Assembly (NCBI GenBank): GCA_020848545.1
Contig: JADLHZ010000025.1
Location: 1 to 64,000, forward strand
From: Deltaproteobacteria bacterium
GTDB lineage: Bacteria > Myxococcota > JADLHZ01
DNA: 64,000 bases
Direction of reading: 5' to 3'
Made by a program: the position numbers and the translations under genes. Positions 16,451 through 25,429 of this stretch are shown here, piece by piece (the stretch's first letter is position 1; each line of letters begins with the position of its first letter). The notes beneath the pieces were generated by a model. It worked only from the letters and a program-made list of their open reading frames with translations, did not search any database and had not been told where the DNA came from.

Positions 16451-17479
16451 ATGAAGAAGCTCGCGCTCGTCGGCGCGCTCGTCGTCGTCGCCGGCGGAGT
16501 CGTTGTCTATTGGCAGCAGGCGCAAGTTCCGCGCGCCCTCGACAAGCTCGCGTCGAACCCGCTCGACGGCAGCGCTCTGAGCGCGCTCGCCGAGCACACG
16601 CCCGACGAGCGTGCGCTGCCGGCGATCGTGCGCGCGTTGAAGCTCGCGGCGCTCGCGAGGGATCCGCCACCAGCGCACGTCATGACCGCCGTTGCCCGCG
16701 CGTTCGACGTCGAGCAACCGGCCGCCGGCTCCGCGATCGCCGACGCCGTCTCGACCTGCGTGATCCGCCACGCGCTCAGTGAATGCCGCGCGCTGATCCC
16801 CGACTACGACACGAACGCGGCGGTGACGGCGGCGATCGTTCTGCACTTGGAGCGATCGTTCGATCCACGCGACGCGACGTGGCGCGATTGGCGAGCGCCG
16901 CTCACTGAGATGGTCGGCAAGCGGCCGAAGACGCCGGCGACGCTCGACGTGCTCATCGCGGCGTGGCGGCGCGCTCCGCTCGACGCGCTCGTGCCGCTGA
17001 TTCGCGCGTTCGACCACAGGCTGATCGAAGAGCGCATGGCGGCGACGAGCAAGATCGGCTCGGAGGAAGTGCGCCTGCTCTTGTGCCAAGCCAAGAACTG
17101 TAATCGCACGGACATCGAGCCGTTGGTGAAGCTCGTGCGTGAGCGCGTGACCGTGCTCGCCCCGGACGACGATCGCGACGACGACCTCGTGCGCTTGTTG
17201 AAGCAGGGCCGCCCGGCAGCATGGCAAGCGGTGTCGATCCTCGGCGCGCGGCTCACGACCGAGCGCGCCGCGTTCGTGCTGATCGGCAAGGACGCGCTGC
17301 CGGAGCTCTGGCGCCTCTATGCCTCGCACTCGCACGCGCTCTGGTCGTTCGCGGCGATGACGATCGCGGGCCTCGATCGGGTAGCGTTTTTGGCCCGTTT
17401 GGAGGAGGACGAGCGTGGAAAAAATGCCACCGCGGCGGCCAAAGCGGCGATCGCCCGGGCGGCGCTAGGAGAGCCGTGA
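16451..17479 (+). CDS. Membrane-anchored helical-repeat (HEAT-like) protein
   Basis: A 342-residue protein with an N-terminal signal anchor (LALVGALVVVAGGVVVYW) and about eight imperfect helix-turn-helix repeats of HEAT-like spacing (ALPAIVRALKLAAL, ALVPLIRAFDHRLIEERM, AAWQAVSILGARLTT, ALWSFAAMTIAGLD). No catalytic motif. Probably a periplasm-facing scaffold. It precedes smc by 151 bp, the gap holding the DnaA-box-like array. Confidence 0.65.
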   Translation: MKKLALVGALVVVAGGVVVYWQQAQVPRALDKLASNPLDGSALSALAEHTPDERALPAIVRALKLAALARDPPPAHVMTAVARAFDVEQPAAGSAIADAVSTCVIRHALSECRALIPDYDTNAAVTAAIVLHLERSFDPRDATWRDWRAPLTEMVGKRPKTPATLDVLIAAWRRAPLDALVPLIRAFDHRLIEERMAATSKIGSEEVRLLLCQAKNCNRTDIEPLVKLVRERVTVLAPDDDRDDDLVRLLKQGRPAAWQAVSILGARLTTERAAFVLIGKDALPELWRLYASHSHALWSFAAMTIAGLDRVAFLARLEEDERGKNATAAAKAAIARAALGEP

Positions 17480-17493
17480 CGTCGAACCACATG

Positions 17494-17556
17494 CTGTTCA
17501 CAGTTTGCCCACAGCTTGTGCACACCAGAGAGGCGCTTATCCACAGTCAATCCACA
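17494..17556. promoter_or_regulatory. Phased cluster of five DnaA-box-like 9-mers upstream of smc
   Basis: Same-strand 9-mers ending in CACA: CTGTTCACA (17494), TTGCCCACA (17505), TTGTGCACA (17516), TTATCCACA (17537, an exact DnaA consensus box) and CAATCCACA (17548). Start-to-start spacing is 11, 11, 21 and 11 bp, roughly one or two helical turns. Others match the TTWTNCACA consensus with one or two changes. It lies 75 bp ahead of smc; a DnaA-regulated promoter or DnaA-titration site is possible. Confidence 0.6.
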
Positions 17557-17630
17557 ACCCGTAGGGTTTTGTTGCTTGTCTCGCCACAATCCGTTGTGTT
17601 AGCCCGCCCGGCGCTCAGTCTGGGGAAAAC

Positions 17631-20600
17631 ATGAAACTTTCGCGCCTCGACATCGTGGGCTTCAAATCGTTCGCCGACAAGGTGACCCTGAACTTCTCCG
17701 ACGGCATCACCGCGGTCGTCGGACCGAACGGCTGCGGCAAGTCGAACATCGTCGATGGCATCCGTTGGGTCATGGGCGAGCAAAGCGCCAAGCACCTGCG
17801 CGGCGGCAAGATGGAAGACGTCATCTTCAGCGGCAGCGAGTCGCGCGGGCCGATGGGCATGGCCGAAGTCACGCTCACCTTGAAGAACGACGGCCGCGTG
17901 CCGAGCGAGTACGCGAACTACGAAGACATCGCGGTCCGCCGCCGGCTCTTTCGCGACGGTCAGAGCGAGTACTACATCAATAAGACGCAGGTCCGCTTGA
18001 AGGACGTGCACGATCTCTTCTTGGGCACCGGCGTCGGCACGCGCGCGTACTCGATGATCGAGCAGGGCAGGATCGGCTTCATCGTCAACAGCAAGCCGGA
18101 AGAGCGCCGCTTCCTCATCGAAGAGGTCGCCGGCATCACGAAGTACAAGGCGCGCAAGAAGACCGCGCAGCGGCGCATGGAGGCGACCGAGCAAAACCTG
18201 CTGCGCGTCAACGACATCGTCACCGAGCTCGGCCGGCAGCTGGGATCGCTCGAGCGGCAGGCGAAGAAGGCGGAACGTTACCGAGAGCTGAAAGAGCAAT
18301 TGCGCGACCTCGAGCTCTGGTACGCGAGCATGCGCTTCTTGGAGCTGCGCGCCGGCCTCGTTTATTCGCTCGCGGAGAACGAGAAGCTGCAGTCGAACGA
18401 AGACGATCTCGGCAACGCGCTCGCGGCGAAAGAAGCGCAGCTCGAAGCGAGCCGCGTGCAGCTGTCGGAGACCGAGGCGAACAACGCGCGCTACGCCGAG
18501 CAAGTGCACAGCCTGGACTCGCGCCTGCGCCTCTTGGAGCGCGACCTCGAGTTCTTCGCCAAGGAGCGCGAGAGCCTCTTCGAGCGCGGCAACCAGGCGG
18601 CGGCCGAGGCCGAGTCGCTCGCGCGGCAGCAAGAGACCGTGCTCGGCGAGATCAAGGTGCTCGAAGAACACGCGAGCACACTCGGCGGCGAGAGCGAAAC
18701 CGTGATGGCCGAGCTCGAGCAGTCGGAAGCGAAGATGAAGGCGCTCGTCGAGCAGCGCCGCTCGCTCGAAGCGCGGGCCGAAGTGCTGCAAAAGGAGATG
18801 ATCGACGCCTTGACCGTGCTCGCGAACGAGCGCGCGACCGTGCAGAACAACGATCGCCGGCGCATCGAGCTGCAAGCGCGGATCGAGCGGCACGCCGGCG
18901 AGGCGAGCGAGATCGACGTGCAGCTCAGCGGGGCGCGTGAGCGGGCGGCGCAGGCGCACCAAGACACCGAGCGCTTGCACGCGATGGTCGATGATCTCCG
19001 CTACCGGCTTTCGGCGCTGGATGAACAGGTCGCGCGCGGCAAGCAGGCGAGCCACGCCGCCGCGGCGAAGGTGCTGATGCTGAAGGAGCAGACCGGCGAG
19101 CGCAAGAGCCGGCTCTCGTCGCTGCAAGAGATCGAGAAGAAGTACGAAGGCTACGACGCCGGCGTGCAGGCGGTGATGACCGGCCGCGATCCGCAGGCGC
19201 ACGGCATCTTGGGTCTCGTCGCCGACGTGGTCTCCGCGAAGAGCGAGCACGAAGGCGCGTTGGAGGCCGTGCTCGGCGCGCGCTTGCAGGACGTCATCGT
19301 GCAGAGCGAAGCCGCCGGCGTCGACACGCTCGCGTGGTTGAAGGGCGAGGCCGAAGGGCGCGCCACGTTCATCCCGGCTGACTTGCGTGAGCGCTCGTCG
19401 CACCTCGGCGTGCAAGGCCAGGGCGTGCTCGGGCGCTTGCTCGATCTCGTTACGGTGAAGGCAGGCTTCGAGCGCGTGGCGAAGTACTTGCTCGGCAGCG
19501 TGGTGTTGACGGACACCGTCGCCTCGGCGCTCGCGCTGTCGCGGACGGCCCCCGAAGGCTACGTGTTCGTGTCGCTCGCGGGCGACGTCGTCGACGCGTT
19601 CGGCGTGCTCTCCGGCGGCAAGACGAAGGGCGTCTCCGAGGGCTTGCTCGCGCAGAAGCGGGAGATCAAAGAGCTCGAAGACCAGGTGCGCCAGCTCGAA
19701 AACAGCGTGCTCTTGGCCGAGGCCGAGAAGGCGCAGATGCAGGCGGCGCTGCTCGCGAACGAAGAGCTCCTGAAGGCGACCGGCGAAGAGCTGAAGGACT
19801 CGGAGATCCGCCGCGCGAAGACCGAGAAGGACGTCTCGACGCTCGCCGGCGAGGTCAAGCGGCTCGAGCAGCGCCAAGAGCAAATCGGCGAAGAGATCGC
19901 GGGCCTCACACGCTCGCTGACCGAGCTCGACGCGGCGACGGTCGAATGCACCGTGCGCATGCAAGCCGCGCAAGCTCTGCACGAGGCCAAAGAGCGCGAG
20001 CTAGGGACGCTCACCGATCGCGACGCCACGCTGCGCGACGAAGAGGCCTACGCGCAGGAGTCGCTCACGCAGCTGAAGGTCTCGTTTGCGCAGCGCGACG
20101 AGAAGCAGAAGAACGTGATGCGAACGCTCGAGCGCCTGCGCCTGAGCCTACAAGAGACCGACGATCGCATCGCCCGCGCCAAGACCACGGTGACGAGCGG
20201 CACGAGCCAGGCCGAAGTGCTCAAGGACAAGATCGAGAAGGGCAAGGAAGAGCGCGTCACGCTGCTCGATCTCTTGGAAGAGGGCAAAGAGACCTTGCAG
20301 CGCGGGCGCATCGGCCACGAGCAGCTCGTGACGGACGTGCGCGGGCTCGAAGAGCAAGTGAAGGTGCTCGCGCGCCAAGCCGGCGGCCTGCGCGACGAGA
20401 AGAGCACTTGGGAGCTGAAGGCGAAGGAAGCGATCATGCAGATCGAGCACCTGAAGCGCAGCATCAACGAGACCTACCAGCTCGAGATCGAGCACGAGGT
20501 GTCCGAGTTCCACATGCGCGGCGGCCTGCCGGAGAGCGCAGCCGACGACGTCTCGCACTTGAAGTCGCAGATCGCGCGGATGGGCGACATCAACCTGACG

Positions 20601-21218
20601 GCGATCGACGAGTACAAAGAAGTGTCGTCGCGGCACACCTTCTTGGTCACGCAGAAAGAGGACCTCGAGACGGCGCTCACGCAGTTGCGCTCGGCGATCT
20701 TGAAGATCAACCGCACCTCGCGCGACCGCTTCCAAGAGGCGTTCAACGCGACGAACGCGATGTTCCAAAAGGTGTTCCCGCGCCTGTTCCGCGGCGGCGA
20801 AGCGCGTCTCGAGCTCATGCTCGAAGGGACCGACGACGTGCTCGAGAGCGGCATCGACATCATCTCGCAGCCGCCGGGCAAGAAGCTGCAGAGCGTGCAG
20901 CTGCTCTCGGGCGGCGAGAAGGCGTTGACCGCCGTGTCGCTCGTGTTCTCGATCTTCTTGATCAAGCCGAGCCCGTTCTGTGTGCTCGACGAAGTCGACG
21001 CGCCGCTCGACGAGTCGAACGTGGCGCGCTTCAACGAGCTCCTCCGCGAGATCAGCCAGGTGTCACAGTTCATCTGCATCACGCACTCGAAGAAGACGAT
21101 GGAGTGCGCGGATCGGCTGTACGGCGTCACGATGGAAGAGCCGGGCATCTCGAAGCTCGTGTCGGTCGATCTGCGGCGGGCGGAGAAGGTGCCAGAAGGC
21201 TCAATCATCGCTCCGTGA
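17631..21218 (+). CDS. smc: Chromosome segregation/condensation ATPase SMC
   Basis: Full-length bacterial SMC, 1195 residues. Walker A GPNGCGKSN (about residues 31-39) in an ITAVVGPNGCGKS head, arginine finger region QSAKHLRGGKMEDVIF, long coiled coils (about 165-500 and 670-1010), flexible hinge (about 505-665, with GYDAGVQAV and VDTLAWLKGEAEG), C-terminal signature LSGGEK (about 1093) and Walker B VLDEVDAPLDESN (about 1117). Forms a ring dimer that with ScpA/ScpB loads at parS and extrudes DNA loops. No scpAB nearby. ATG 17631 is preceded by GGGGAAAAC. The DnaA-box-like cluster upstream suggests a replication-linked control. Confidence 0.97.
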   Translation: MKLSRLDIVGFKSFADKVTLNFSDGITAVVGPNGCGKSNIVDGIRWVMGEQSAKHLRGGKMEDVIFSGSESRGPMGMAEVTLTLKNDGRVPSEYANYEDIAVRRRLFRDGQSEYYINKTQVRLKDVHDLFLGTGVGTRAYSMIEQGRIGFIVNSKPEERRFLIEEVAGITKYKARKKTAQRRMEATEQNLLRVNDIVTELGRQLGSLERQAKKAERYRELKEQLRDLELWYASMRFLELRAGLVYSLAENEKLQSNEDDLGNALAAKEAQLEASRVQLSETEANNARYAEQVHSLDSRLRLLERDLEFFAKERESLFERGNQAAAEAESLARQQETVLGEIKVLEEHASTLGGESETVMAELEQSEAKMKALVEQRRSLEARAEVLQKEMIDALTVLANERATVQNNDRRRIELQARIERHAGEASEIDVQLSGARERAAQAHQDTERLHAMVDDLRYRLSALDEQVARGKQASHAAAAKVLMLKEQTGERKSRLSSLQEIEKKYEGYDAGVQAVMTGRDPQAHGILGLVADVVSAKSEHEGALEAVLGARLQDVIVQSEAAGVDTLAWLKGEAEGRATFIPADLRERSSHLGVQGQGVLGRLLDLVTVKAGFERVAKYLLGSVVLTDTVASALALSRTAPEGYVFVSLAGDVVDAFGVLSGGKTKGVSEGLLAQKREIKELEDQVRQLENSVLLAEAEKAQMQAALLANEELLKATGEELKDSEIRRAKTEKDVSTLAGEVKRLEQRQEQIGEEIAGLTRSLTELDAATVECTVRMQAAQALHEAKERELGTLTDRDATLRDEEAYAQESLTQLKVSFAQRDEKQKNVMRTLERLRLSLQETDDRIARAKTTVTSGTSQAEVLKDKIEKGKEERVTLLDLLEEGKETLQRGRIGHEQLVTDVRGLEEQVKVLARQAGGLRDEKSTWELKAKEAIMQIEHLKRSINETYQLEIEHEVSEFHMRGGLPESAADDVSHLKSQIARMGDINLTAIDEYKEVSSRHTFLVTQKEDLETALTQLRSAILKINRTSRDRFQEAFNATNAMFQKVFPRLFRGGEARLELMLEGTDDVLESGIDIISQPPGKKLQSVQLLSGGEKALTAVSLVFSIFLIKPSPFCVLDEVDAPLDESNVARFNELLREISQVSQFICITHSKKTMECADRLYGVTMEEPGISKLVSVDLRRAEKVPEGSIIAP

Positions 21219-21294
21219 CAGCTGTCCGTTTCGTACTGCCTGACAGCTGATAGCTCGGGCGGGTGTCACGCCGCATTGGCTAGAGACAAGCGGT

Positions 21295-22494
21295 GTGCTT
21301 AGCTCGCGCGCGATGTTGCTCCTATGGATCGCCGGCGTGTCGGTCGTCGTCACCGTGCTCGCATTGCTACCGCCCCGGCGCTTCACCGTGCCGGCGGCGC
21401 TCACGTTCTTTCTGACCTTGCCCTTCGTCGAGTTCGCGCCGCTGGTGTTGCTCGGCGACGCTGTCGTGCTCGCGCTCCTCGTTCCAGAGGCGTTGTTCAC
21501 GCTGCCCCTGTGGGAGGTGCTCCTAGCGTGTGCGGCGATGATCGCGTCCTCGCTCGTCCTCTTGTGGCACTACCTGCGCGGTGCTCCCGTCGGCGCGCCA
21601 TTCGATGAGCGCTGGCGGCACTTCTGGCCGCTCGTGTGGTCGGGCTACGGCGTGGTGCAGACGCGCGGCGTGGTCTTCGATCCCGAGCGAAAGCTGCGCC
21701 TCGACGTGTTCGCGCCGGTCGACACGGCGAAGAAGTGCGCAGCGATCATCTACGTGCACGGCGGCGGCTGGATCGTCGGCTACCGATCGTTCCAAGGGCG
21801 TCCGTTCATGGTGCGGATGGCGCAGAAGGGCTTCGTCTGCTTCGCACCGGACTATCGCCTGTCGCCGCGCGCCACGTTTCCGGATCACATCGTGGACGTG
21901 AAGCGGGCCATCGCCTGGGTGCGCGAGCACGCCGAAGAATACAACGTCGATCCCGAGCAGATCCTGATCGCCGGCAACTCTGCGGGTGGCCACTTGGCGG
22001 CGCTCGCGGCGCTCACACCGGGCTTCGCGAAGTTTCAGCCCGGCTTCGAAGGCGCTCGGACCGACGTCCTCGCGTGCCTGTGCTTCTACGGCATCTACGA
22101 TCTCACAGCGGGGCGCTGGCCGCATGGAGGCCTCGAGCTGCTCTGGCGCTTCTTGGTGATCAAGCAGAAGCGAGAAAGCGCGCCGGAGCTTTGGCGCTTG
22201 GCTTCGCCGTCGGCGCACGTCGGCGAGCATGGGACGGTGCCTCCGTTCTGGCTGGTGCACGGCACGCACGACACCTTGGTGCCGATCTTGGAAGCACGCG
22301 CATTTTCGCAGCGCCTTCAAGAGGTGACCAAGGTCGAGCTGCTGGAGATCACGGGCGCGCAACACGCCTTCGAGCTCGGGATCTCGCCGCGCTCGCGCCG
22401 GGCCCTGCAGGCGGCGGAGAAGTTTGCGCTCGGCGTCGTCACCGCGTACGAAGCCGTGATGGAAGGTCGATCGCGCACGCGGAGCCGGGCGTGA
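21295..22494 (+). CDS. Membrane-anchored alpha/beta hydrolase (hormone-sensitive-lipase-like esterase)
   Basis: A 399-residue esterase: N-terminal 80 residues with two or three hydrophobic segments anchor it; then HGGGW oxyanion motif (about residue 155), nucleophile GNSAGG (about 223), acid in HGTHDTLVP, and His in GAQHAFE. These fit the carboxylesterase/HSL family; the substrate is probably a short or medium acyl ester. GTG 21295 is the longest start, ATG 21313 an alternative. Its stop overlaps the GTG of the roadblock gene (GTGA), a coupled three-gene set with BolA. Confidence 0.85.
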   Translation: MLSSRAMLLLWIAGVSVVVTVLALLPPRRFTVPAALTFFLTLPFVEFAPLVLLGDAVVLALLVPEALFTLPLWEVLLACAAMIASSLVLLWHYLRGAPVGAPFDERWRHFWPLVWSGYGVVQTRGVVFDPERKLRLDVFAPVDTAKKCAAIIYVHGGGWIVGYRSFQGRPFMVRMAQKGFVCFAPDYRLSPRATFPDHIVDVKRAIAWVREHAEEYNVDPEQILIAGNSAGGHLAALAALTPGFAKFQPGFEGARTDVLACLCFYGIYDLTAGRWPHGGLELLWRFLVIKQKRESAPELWRLASPSAHVGEHGTVPPFWLVHGTHDTLVPILEARAFSQRLQEVTKVELLEITGAQHAFELGISPRSRRALQAAEKFALGVVTAYEAVMEGRSRTRSRA

Positions 22495-22841
22495 ACTATC
22501 GCGAAATCCTCGAGCGCTTCAAACGCATGGTCCCGTCCATTCGCGCGATCATCTTCTGCGATCACGAGGGCGAGGCGATCGAGTTCGTCAGTGAGTTCGA
22601 CTCGTACCACACGCAGTTGTTTGGCGCGTACCAGTCGGAGCTGATGTTCAACTGCAAGGCGGCGAGCAAACAGCAGGCGATGGGCGAGATCCTGAGCCTC
22701 GAGCTGCGCACGAGCTTCGGTTCGATCTCGCTGTGGCCGATCGGCAAGCAGTACTACCTCGCGGTCATGACCAAGATGCCTTTGCCGTCGAGCCATCCGG
22801 CGGTGATCGAGGTGCGCAAAACGCTCGAGGCCGGGGTATGA
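22491..22841 (+). CDS. Roadblock/LC7-domain protein
   Basis: A 116-residue protein with the roadblock/LC7 alpha-beta fold pattern: N-terminal helix ILERFKRMVPSIRAIIFCDHEGEAIEF, central AAYQSELMF-type helix, and SLELRTSFGSISLWPIGKQYYLAVMTK strands. Roadblock proteins such as MglB act as GTPase partners or as dimer scaffolds in motility and polarity in myxobacteria; no partner Ras-like GTPase is in this window. Starts with GTG overlapping the esterase stop; its stop overlaps BolA as ATGA. Confidence 0.8.
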   Translation: MNYREILERFKRMVPSIRAIIFCDHEGEAIEFVSEFDSYHTQLFGAYQSELMFNCKAASKQQAMGEILSLELRTSFGSISLWPIGKQYYLAVMTKMPLPSSHPAVIEVRKTLEAGV

Positions 22842-23110
22842 GCGTCCTCGAGAACATCGAGGAGAAGCTCCGCCGTGCCCTCGAGCCGACCGAGCTCGCG
22901 ATCAGGAACGACAGTCAGAAGCACGCGGGCCACGCCGGGCAAACGAACGCGCACTCCCACTTGGCGTTGCGCATCGTCAGCGCGAAGTTCGCGGGGTTGC
23001 CGCTCGTCAAGCGCCACAAGCTCGTCTACGCGGTGTTGGCCGAAGAGCTGAAGCAGCAAGTCCACGCGCTCGAGATCGACGCCCGCGCACCGGACGAAGC
23101 AAAGACATAG
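22838..23110 (+). CDS. bolA: BolA family protein
   Basis: A 90-residue BolA/YrbA-type protein: HAGHAGQTNAHSHLALRIVSAKFAGLPLVKRHKLVYAVL with the RHxxVY helix-turn signature and C-terminal VHALEIDARAP. BolA proteins partner with monothiol glutaredoxins in iron-sulfur cluster handling, and some bind DNA. His residues of the ligand loop (AGHAG, HSHL) are present. ATG 22838 overlaps the roadblock stop (ATGA), third in a coupled set. No glutaredoxin is adjacent. Confidence 0.88.
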   Translation: MSVLENIEEKLRRALEPTELAIRNDSQKHAGHAGQTNAHSHLALRIVSAKFAGLPLVKRHKLVYAVLAEELKQQVHALEIDARAPDEAKT

Positions 23111-23111
23111 C

Positions 23112-23177
23112 CACAGGAGAAGGGGAGAAAGGGAGGCGAACCGAATCGTCTTTCTCCCGTTCTCCCTTTCTCCTGTG
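23112..23177. repeat. Long near-perfect inverted repeat after bolA
   Basis: Two 24-bp arms (23112-23135 and 23154-23177, beginning CACAGGAGAA and ending TTCTCCTGTG) pair with two mismatches around an 18-nt loop. The arms are purine-rich against pyrimidine-rich. It starts right after the BolA stop and could serve as a transcription terminator or RNA-stabilising hairpin; there is no T-run. Confidence 0.8.
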
Positions 23178-23211
23178 ACTATCCCCGCTTTCAGGTCCGA
23201 AAAGGGAGAAC

Positions 23212-23252
23212 GAAAAGGGACCGGGGAGCGCCGGCGAAAAGGGACCGGGGAG
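23212..23252. repeat. REP-like pair (17-bp element)
   Basis: GAAAAGGGACCGGGGAG at 23212-23228 and 23236-23252 (24-bp period), with a degenerate fragment GAAAAGGGAGAA just before. It lies between bolA and the transketolase gene, in the 325-bp gap that also holds the long inverted repeat. The remainder of the gap (23253-23435) shows nothing else I can name. Confidence 0.85.
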
Positions 23253-23435
23253 CGTTTCGGCCGGGGGGCGTTTCGGCTCAGTCGTCCGTGGTCCGCCCGG
23301 CCCCGAGTCGTTCGTCACCGCGCGGACTCTTGCCGTCCGTGCGCGCGTCCGAGAACGAGCCCGGAATGGCGCCAAAGGCAGTAGCCAGATGTGCGTCCTT
23401 TATAGTAGCCGCGCGCAACCTCTGGAGGCCACCGA

Positions 23436-25382
23436 ATGAACAAGCCGCTGTCGTTGTCTTTCGCATCCGAAGCGCTGAGCGAGCAGGATCTGACGACGCT
23501 GGCGAAGCTGCGCAAGCAAGCGGCGGCCGACATCATCACCTCGACCACGATCTCGACTTGCGGCCACCCGGGCGGCTCGCTCTCGTGCTTGGAGGCGCTG
23601 GTGATGCTCTACGCGACGACGAACACGAACCCGCAGGCGCCGCTCGATCCGAAGCGCGATCGCATCATCGTCTCGAACGGCCACATCACGCCCGGCGTCT
23701 ACGCGGTGCTCGCGGCGTTCGGCTTCGACGATCGCGACAGCTTCCTTGCGCACTTCCGCCACGCCGGCTCGCGCTTCGGCGGCCATGTCGAGAACCACGT
23801 GCCTGGTGTCGAGTGGAACACCGGCAACTTGGGCCAGGGGCTCAGCGCAGGGACGGCGTCGGCGCTCGCGGCGAAGCTCGCGGGCAACGACAGCAAGGCC
23901 TACGTGCTCATGGGCGACGGCGAGCACCAGAAGGGTCAGATCTCGGAGGCGCGCCGCTTCGCGGTGAAGTTCAAGCTGAGCAATCTCTGCGCGCTCGTCG
24001 ATCTCAATCGTCTGCAAATCGGCGGCAAGACCGACGACGTGATGCCGACGCCGATCGCCGAGGAGTATCGCGCCGCTGGGTGGAACGTCATCGAGCTCGA
24101 CGGCCACGACTTCAAGGCCTTGTATGGCGCGCTCAGAAAGTTCTCGCTCGGCCACGTGGCGCAGCCGGATCGTCCGACCGTGCTCATCCTCGACACGGTG
24201 ATGGGGAAGAGCGTTTCGTTCATGGAGAACGAGCACGTCTATCACGGCACGACGCCGACCAAGGCGCTCGCGCAAAAAGCGTTCGTGGAGCTCGGCGGCG
24301 AAGATCGCATCGACGCGCTCGAGGCGATGCGCAAGGCGAAGTCCGGCGCCGAAGCCGCGCCGCCGAAGCGCCCGCACTTTTCGGGGCCCGCCCTGACGGT
24401 GCCGCCGGCGAAGACGTACACCGACAAGACCGACAACCGCAGCGCGTACGGTAACGTGATGAAGGATCTCGCCGTCGCCAACAATCCGGCGGGCCAAGTG
24501 CCGAAGGTGCTCGCGATCTCGTGCGATCTCGAGGGCAGCGTGAAGCTGAGTGACTTCAAGAAAGCCTCACCGCACGCGTTCATCGAAGCCGGAATTCAAG
24601 AGCACCACGCCGCCGCCTTCGCGGGTCGCTTGTCGAACGAAGGCTTCACCGTGTTCTGGTCGACCTTCGGCGCGTTCGCGGGCTGCGAGGCGTACAATCA
24701 AGAGCGCCTGAGCGACTACAACGACGCGACGGTGAAGGTGGTCGCCACGCACTGCGGTCTCGACGTCGGTGAAGACGGGCCGACGCATCAGGCGATCGAC
24801 TACATCAGCCTCTTTTCGAACTTCTTCCACTTCGAGATCTTCGTTCCCTGCGATCCGAACCAGACCGATCGCATCATTCGCTACGTCGCGCAGTCGAAGA
24901 AGCCGGCGTTCGTGGCGATGGGCCGCAGCAAGATCGACATCGTCAAGAAGCCGGACGGCACGCCGCACTGGAGCGACGACAAGCCGTTCGTTCCGGGTGG
25001 CTACGACACGCTCCGTGAAGGCGCCGATGGATCGATCATCGTGACCGGCACGCTGACCAGCGAGGCCGTCAAAGCGCACGACAAGATCTTGGCCGAGTCG
25101 GGCAAGCGCTACGCCGTCTACGCCGTGGGATCATTGAAACCGTTCCCGAACGCCGTCGTGCGCGAGGCGGCGAAGACCGGCAAGATCATCACGCTCGAAG
25201 ATCATCACAGAGACACCGGTCTTGGCCGCATCGTGGCGACGGTGATGGCGGACGAAGGCGTGCATGCGAAGCTCTTGCGCCTGGGCGTCGCCCATTATTC
25301 TTCGTCGGGCGCCCCCGCCGATCTCTTCCGCGACGCTGGCCTCGACGCGGCGGGAGTGACAAAGGCCGCGTTGGCGTTCTGA
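23436..25382 (+). CDS. tkt: Transketolase
   Basis: Thiamine diphosphate enzyme exchanging two-carbon ketol units in the pentose phosphate pathway; 648 residues. TPP domain: CGHPGGSLSCLEALV (about residues 42-56), GHITPGVYAVLA, and the GDGEHQKGQISEARRFAVKFKLSNL...DLN motif. Pyrimidine domain: EAGIQEHHAAAFAGRL with the catalytic-Glu region, GLDVGEDGPTHQAID; C-terminal regulatory domain about 520-648. It is slightly shorter than E. coli TktA and more like the two-part transketolases in texture. ATG 23436 follows GGAGG. It stands as a single gene. Confidence 0.93.
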   Translation: MNKPLSLSFASEALSEQDLTTLAKLRKQAAADIITSTTISTCGHPGGSLSCLEALVMLYATTNTNPQAPLDPKRDRIIVSNGHITPGVYAVLAAFGFDDRDSFLAHFRHAGSRFGGHVENHVPGVEWNTGNLGQGLSAGTASALAAKLAGNDSKAYVLMGDGEHQKGQISEARRFAVKFKLSNLCALVDLNRLQIGGKTDDVMPTPIAEEYRAAGWNVIELDGHDFKALYGALRKFSLGHVAQPDRPTVLILDTVMGKSVSFMENEHVYHGTTPTKALAQKAFVELGGEDRIDALEAMRKAKSGAEAAPPKRPHFSGPALTVPPAKTYTDKTDNRSAYGNVMKDLAVANNPAGQVPKVLAISCDLEGSVKLSDFKKASPHAFIEAGIQEHHAAAFAGRLSNEGFTVFWSTFGAFAGCEAYNQERLSDYNDATVKVVATHCGLDVGEDGPTHQAIDYISLFSNFFHFEIFVPCDPNQTDRIIRYVAQSKKPAFVAMGRSKIDIVKKPDGTPHWSDDKPFVPGGYDTLREGADGSIIVTGTLTSEAVKAHDKILAESGKRYAVYAVGSLKPFPNAVVREAAKTGKIITLEDHHRDTGLGRIVATVMADEGVHAKLLRLGVAHYSSSGAPADLFRDAGLDAAGVTKAALAF

Positions 25383-25429
25383 CCATCGTTCGAATCAGCG
25401 AAACGTGACGTTGCGTTATTTTGTAAGCG

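Noticed and set aside
17494-17600. Possible chromosomal origin (oriC)
   Set aside because: Only one exact DnaA box, no adjacent dnaA/dnaN/gidA/parA, no AT-rich unwinding region; kept as a regulatory or titration cluster.
17547-19982. 811-codon minus-strand open frame across smc
   Set aside because: It is the antisense shadow of the high-GC smc gene; no domain texture (Arg/Leu/Ala-rich), whereas smc has all motifs in frame.
21218-21255. GACAGCTGTC palindrome and repeated TGACAGCTG after smc
   Set aside because: Only a 10-bp palindrome plus one partial repeat; too short to call a terminator or operator.
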